7,339 nucleotides of DNA from the NCBI GenBank assembly GCA_903860085.1, contig CAIOPD010000114.1, forward strand, positions 1 to 7,339. The letters run 5' to 3'. Origin of the DNA: an uncultured Pseudomonadota bacterium. GTDB taxonomy: Bacteria > Pseudomonadota > Gammaproteobacteria > Burkholderiales > Methylophilaceae. The notes beneath the pieces were generated by a model that saw nothing but the letters and a program-made list of their open reading frames with translations, was not told where the DNA came from and did no database searches. Positions within the stretch are counted from its first letter, which is position 1. Each line of letters begins with the position of its first letter. Below are positions 6,305 through 7,339 of this stretch, one piece after another. Made by a program: the position numbers and the translations under genes.

Positions 6305-6325
6305 AAAAAATCAAAGTGTTTTGAT
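6305..6325 (-). terminator. Weak terminator-like hairpin at the argA stop
   Basis: On the minus strand ATCAAA (plus 6320-6325) pairs with TTTGAT (plus 6310-6315) around a four-base loop and runs into six consecutive T (plus 6305-6310). The layout is that of an intrinsic terminator, but the stem is six bases and almost all A/T, so it is probably leaky. It overlaps the argA stop codon and could reduce argB expression relative to argA. Confidence 0.3.
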
Positions 6326-7339
6326 GAAAACCTTAGATTTGCGTTGAAAGTTATACAGCTTTTGTCTTTCAACTGGAAGTTTTTCTACATTTTGTTCCAT
6401 AAAACCGCGCTCTATAAACCAGTGCTCGGTGCGTGTGGTGAGGCAAAATAATTGTTTAAGACCTCTAGCTTTGGCTTCGTTGGCACAGAAATAGAATAAC
6501 CTATCACCGCGTCCGGCACCTCTAAACGCAGGGTCTATCGCTAAGCAGGCAAATTCAGCAGTTTTTTCGGCGACAAACGGATATAGTGCAGCGCAACCGA
6601 TGATACGGTTCCCGTGCTCTAACACATAAAAATGCTCGATTTCCATTTCTATTCTCTCACGCCCGCGCCGCACTAGCACGCCTTCTTCCTCTAGTGGTTC
6701 AATTAGCTTTAGTATGCCGCCGACATCATCTATATCCGCTTGCCGCATACTTTCTAGGCTAAGCTCGGTCACCATGGTGCCTATCCCGTCTAAGGTAAAG
6801 AGCTCCTGAATAATTGCACCGTCAATATGGCGGCTGATTAAATGCGTCCGCGCTACACCATGTTCGCAGGCACGCACGGCGGCTGGCAAGTAGTAGTTTA
6901 TATCTTCTGAGATGTTAATGGCTTGCTCACTTTTGGCCACAGATTCCAGAAGGTTCTTGGCTTTCTCCGCGGTCATTTCACGTAAGAGCTCACCGCGCAA
7001 ATTATGCACTCCGGCACTATCCATTAAGAAAATCAACTTATCCGCATCTAGCGCAATGGCTGTGCTCACCGCGGCATCCTCTAAGCTAAGGTTGAATGCT
7101 GCCCCAGTGGGTGAATAGCCCAAAGGTGATAACAATACCAATTCGCCGTCATCAAGCCGCTTTTGGATGCCGACAGCATCTACTCTTCTTACTTCTCCAG
7201 TATGCTGCAAATCAACACCATCACGAATGCCCAGCGGTTTGGCGGTAATGAAGTTGCCGCTAGCCACTCTAATGTCTGATCCAGCCATGGGAGAGTTGAC
7301 TAAGCCCATTGAAAGTAAGGCTTCTATTTCAACTCGAAT
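6311..7339 (-). CDS. argA: N-acetylglutamate synthase, 5' end cut by window edge
   Basis: First step of arginine synthesis: acetyl transfer from acetyl-CoA to glutamate. The frame is open to the window edge; ten codons before the ATG at 7307-7309 read IRVEIEALLS and fit ArgA, so that ATG is internal. About 342 residues are visible against about 440 in E. coli ArgA, so roughly the first 100 are missing. The visible part is the end of the amino-acid-kinase-like domain, with VASGNFITAKPLG and GVDLQHTGEVRRVD, to about residue 180 from the internal ATG. This domain binds arginine in classical ArgA. The GNAT domain follows at about 188-330 with the acetyl-CoA loop RGAGRG at 263-268. The C-terminal LYNFQRKSKV matches E. 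coli closely. This is the classical fused ArgA, not the short ArgA or ArgJ. It precedes argB by 59 bases, which supports a shared arginine-regulated unit. Confidence 0.96.
   Translation of the reverse strand: MRVEIEALLSMGLVNSPMAGSDIRVASGNFITAKPLGIRDGVDLQHTGEVRRVDAVGIQKRLDDGELVLLSPLGYSPTGAAFNLSLEDAAVSTAIALDADKLIFLMDSAGVHNLRGELLREMTAEKAKNLLESVAKSEQAINISEDINYYLPAAVRACEHGVARTHLISRHIDGAIIQELFTLDGIGTMVTELSLESMRQADIDDVGGILKLIEPLEEEGVLVRRGRERIEMEIEHFYVLEHGNRIIGCAALYPFVAEKTAEFACLAIDPAFRGAGRGDRLFYFCANEAKARGLKQLFCLTTRTEHWFIERGFMEQNVEKLPVERQKLYNFQRKSKVFIKTL

Noticed and set aside
7307..7309. ATG at 7307-7309 as the start of argA
   Set aside because: It lies mid-way through the kinase-like domain and upstream in-frame codons match ArgA up to the window edge.

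Overview
This window reads as ordinary chromosomal DNA from a betaproteobacterium. Moderate GC, the slt / NDUFA9-like / cca order and an argA-argB-pyrimidine nucleotidase-slmA block fit Nitrosomonadales, possibly Methylophilaceae (Methylotenera-like). The taxon is an inference from gene content and protein style and was not searched. There are eight protein genes, two of them cut by the window edges. I see no rRNA, tRNA, CRISPR array, insertion sequence, prophage or other sign of recent transfer.

Left half, plus strand: the 3' portion of a soluble lytic murein transglycosylase gene (slt), then an NAD(P)-binding NDUFA9-like atypical short-chain dehydrogenase, then cca, which encodes the bifunctional tRNA CCA-adding/HD-phosphohydrolase enzyme. 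Gaps are 10 to 19 bases, so they are probably co-transcribed.

Right half, minus strand, read from right to left: argA (N-acetylglutamate synthase, 5' end outside the window), argB (N-acetylglutamate kinase), a HAD-family pyrimidine 5'-nucleotidase, slmA (nucleoid occlusion factor) and a 79-residue two-helix membrane protein of the DUF2788 type. argA and argB encode the first two steps of arginine synthesis. slmA appears to have its own promoter: a perfect TATAAT overlapping the stop codon of the gene before it, and a strong Shine-Dalgarno sequence. The two halves converge, with only nine bases between the cca stop and the DUF2788 gene stop.

No previously undescribed system is evident. The most interesting signals are regulatory and small: a SlmA-site-like half palindrome inside the predicted slmA promoter, a second SlmA-site-like palindrome just downstream of slmA, SlmA changes at positions reported to matter for FtsZ binding, a perfect 11-bp inverted repeat inside slt, and a nested hairpin at the convergent junction. 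The longest stretch without a gene is the 122 bases at 3988-4109.
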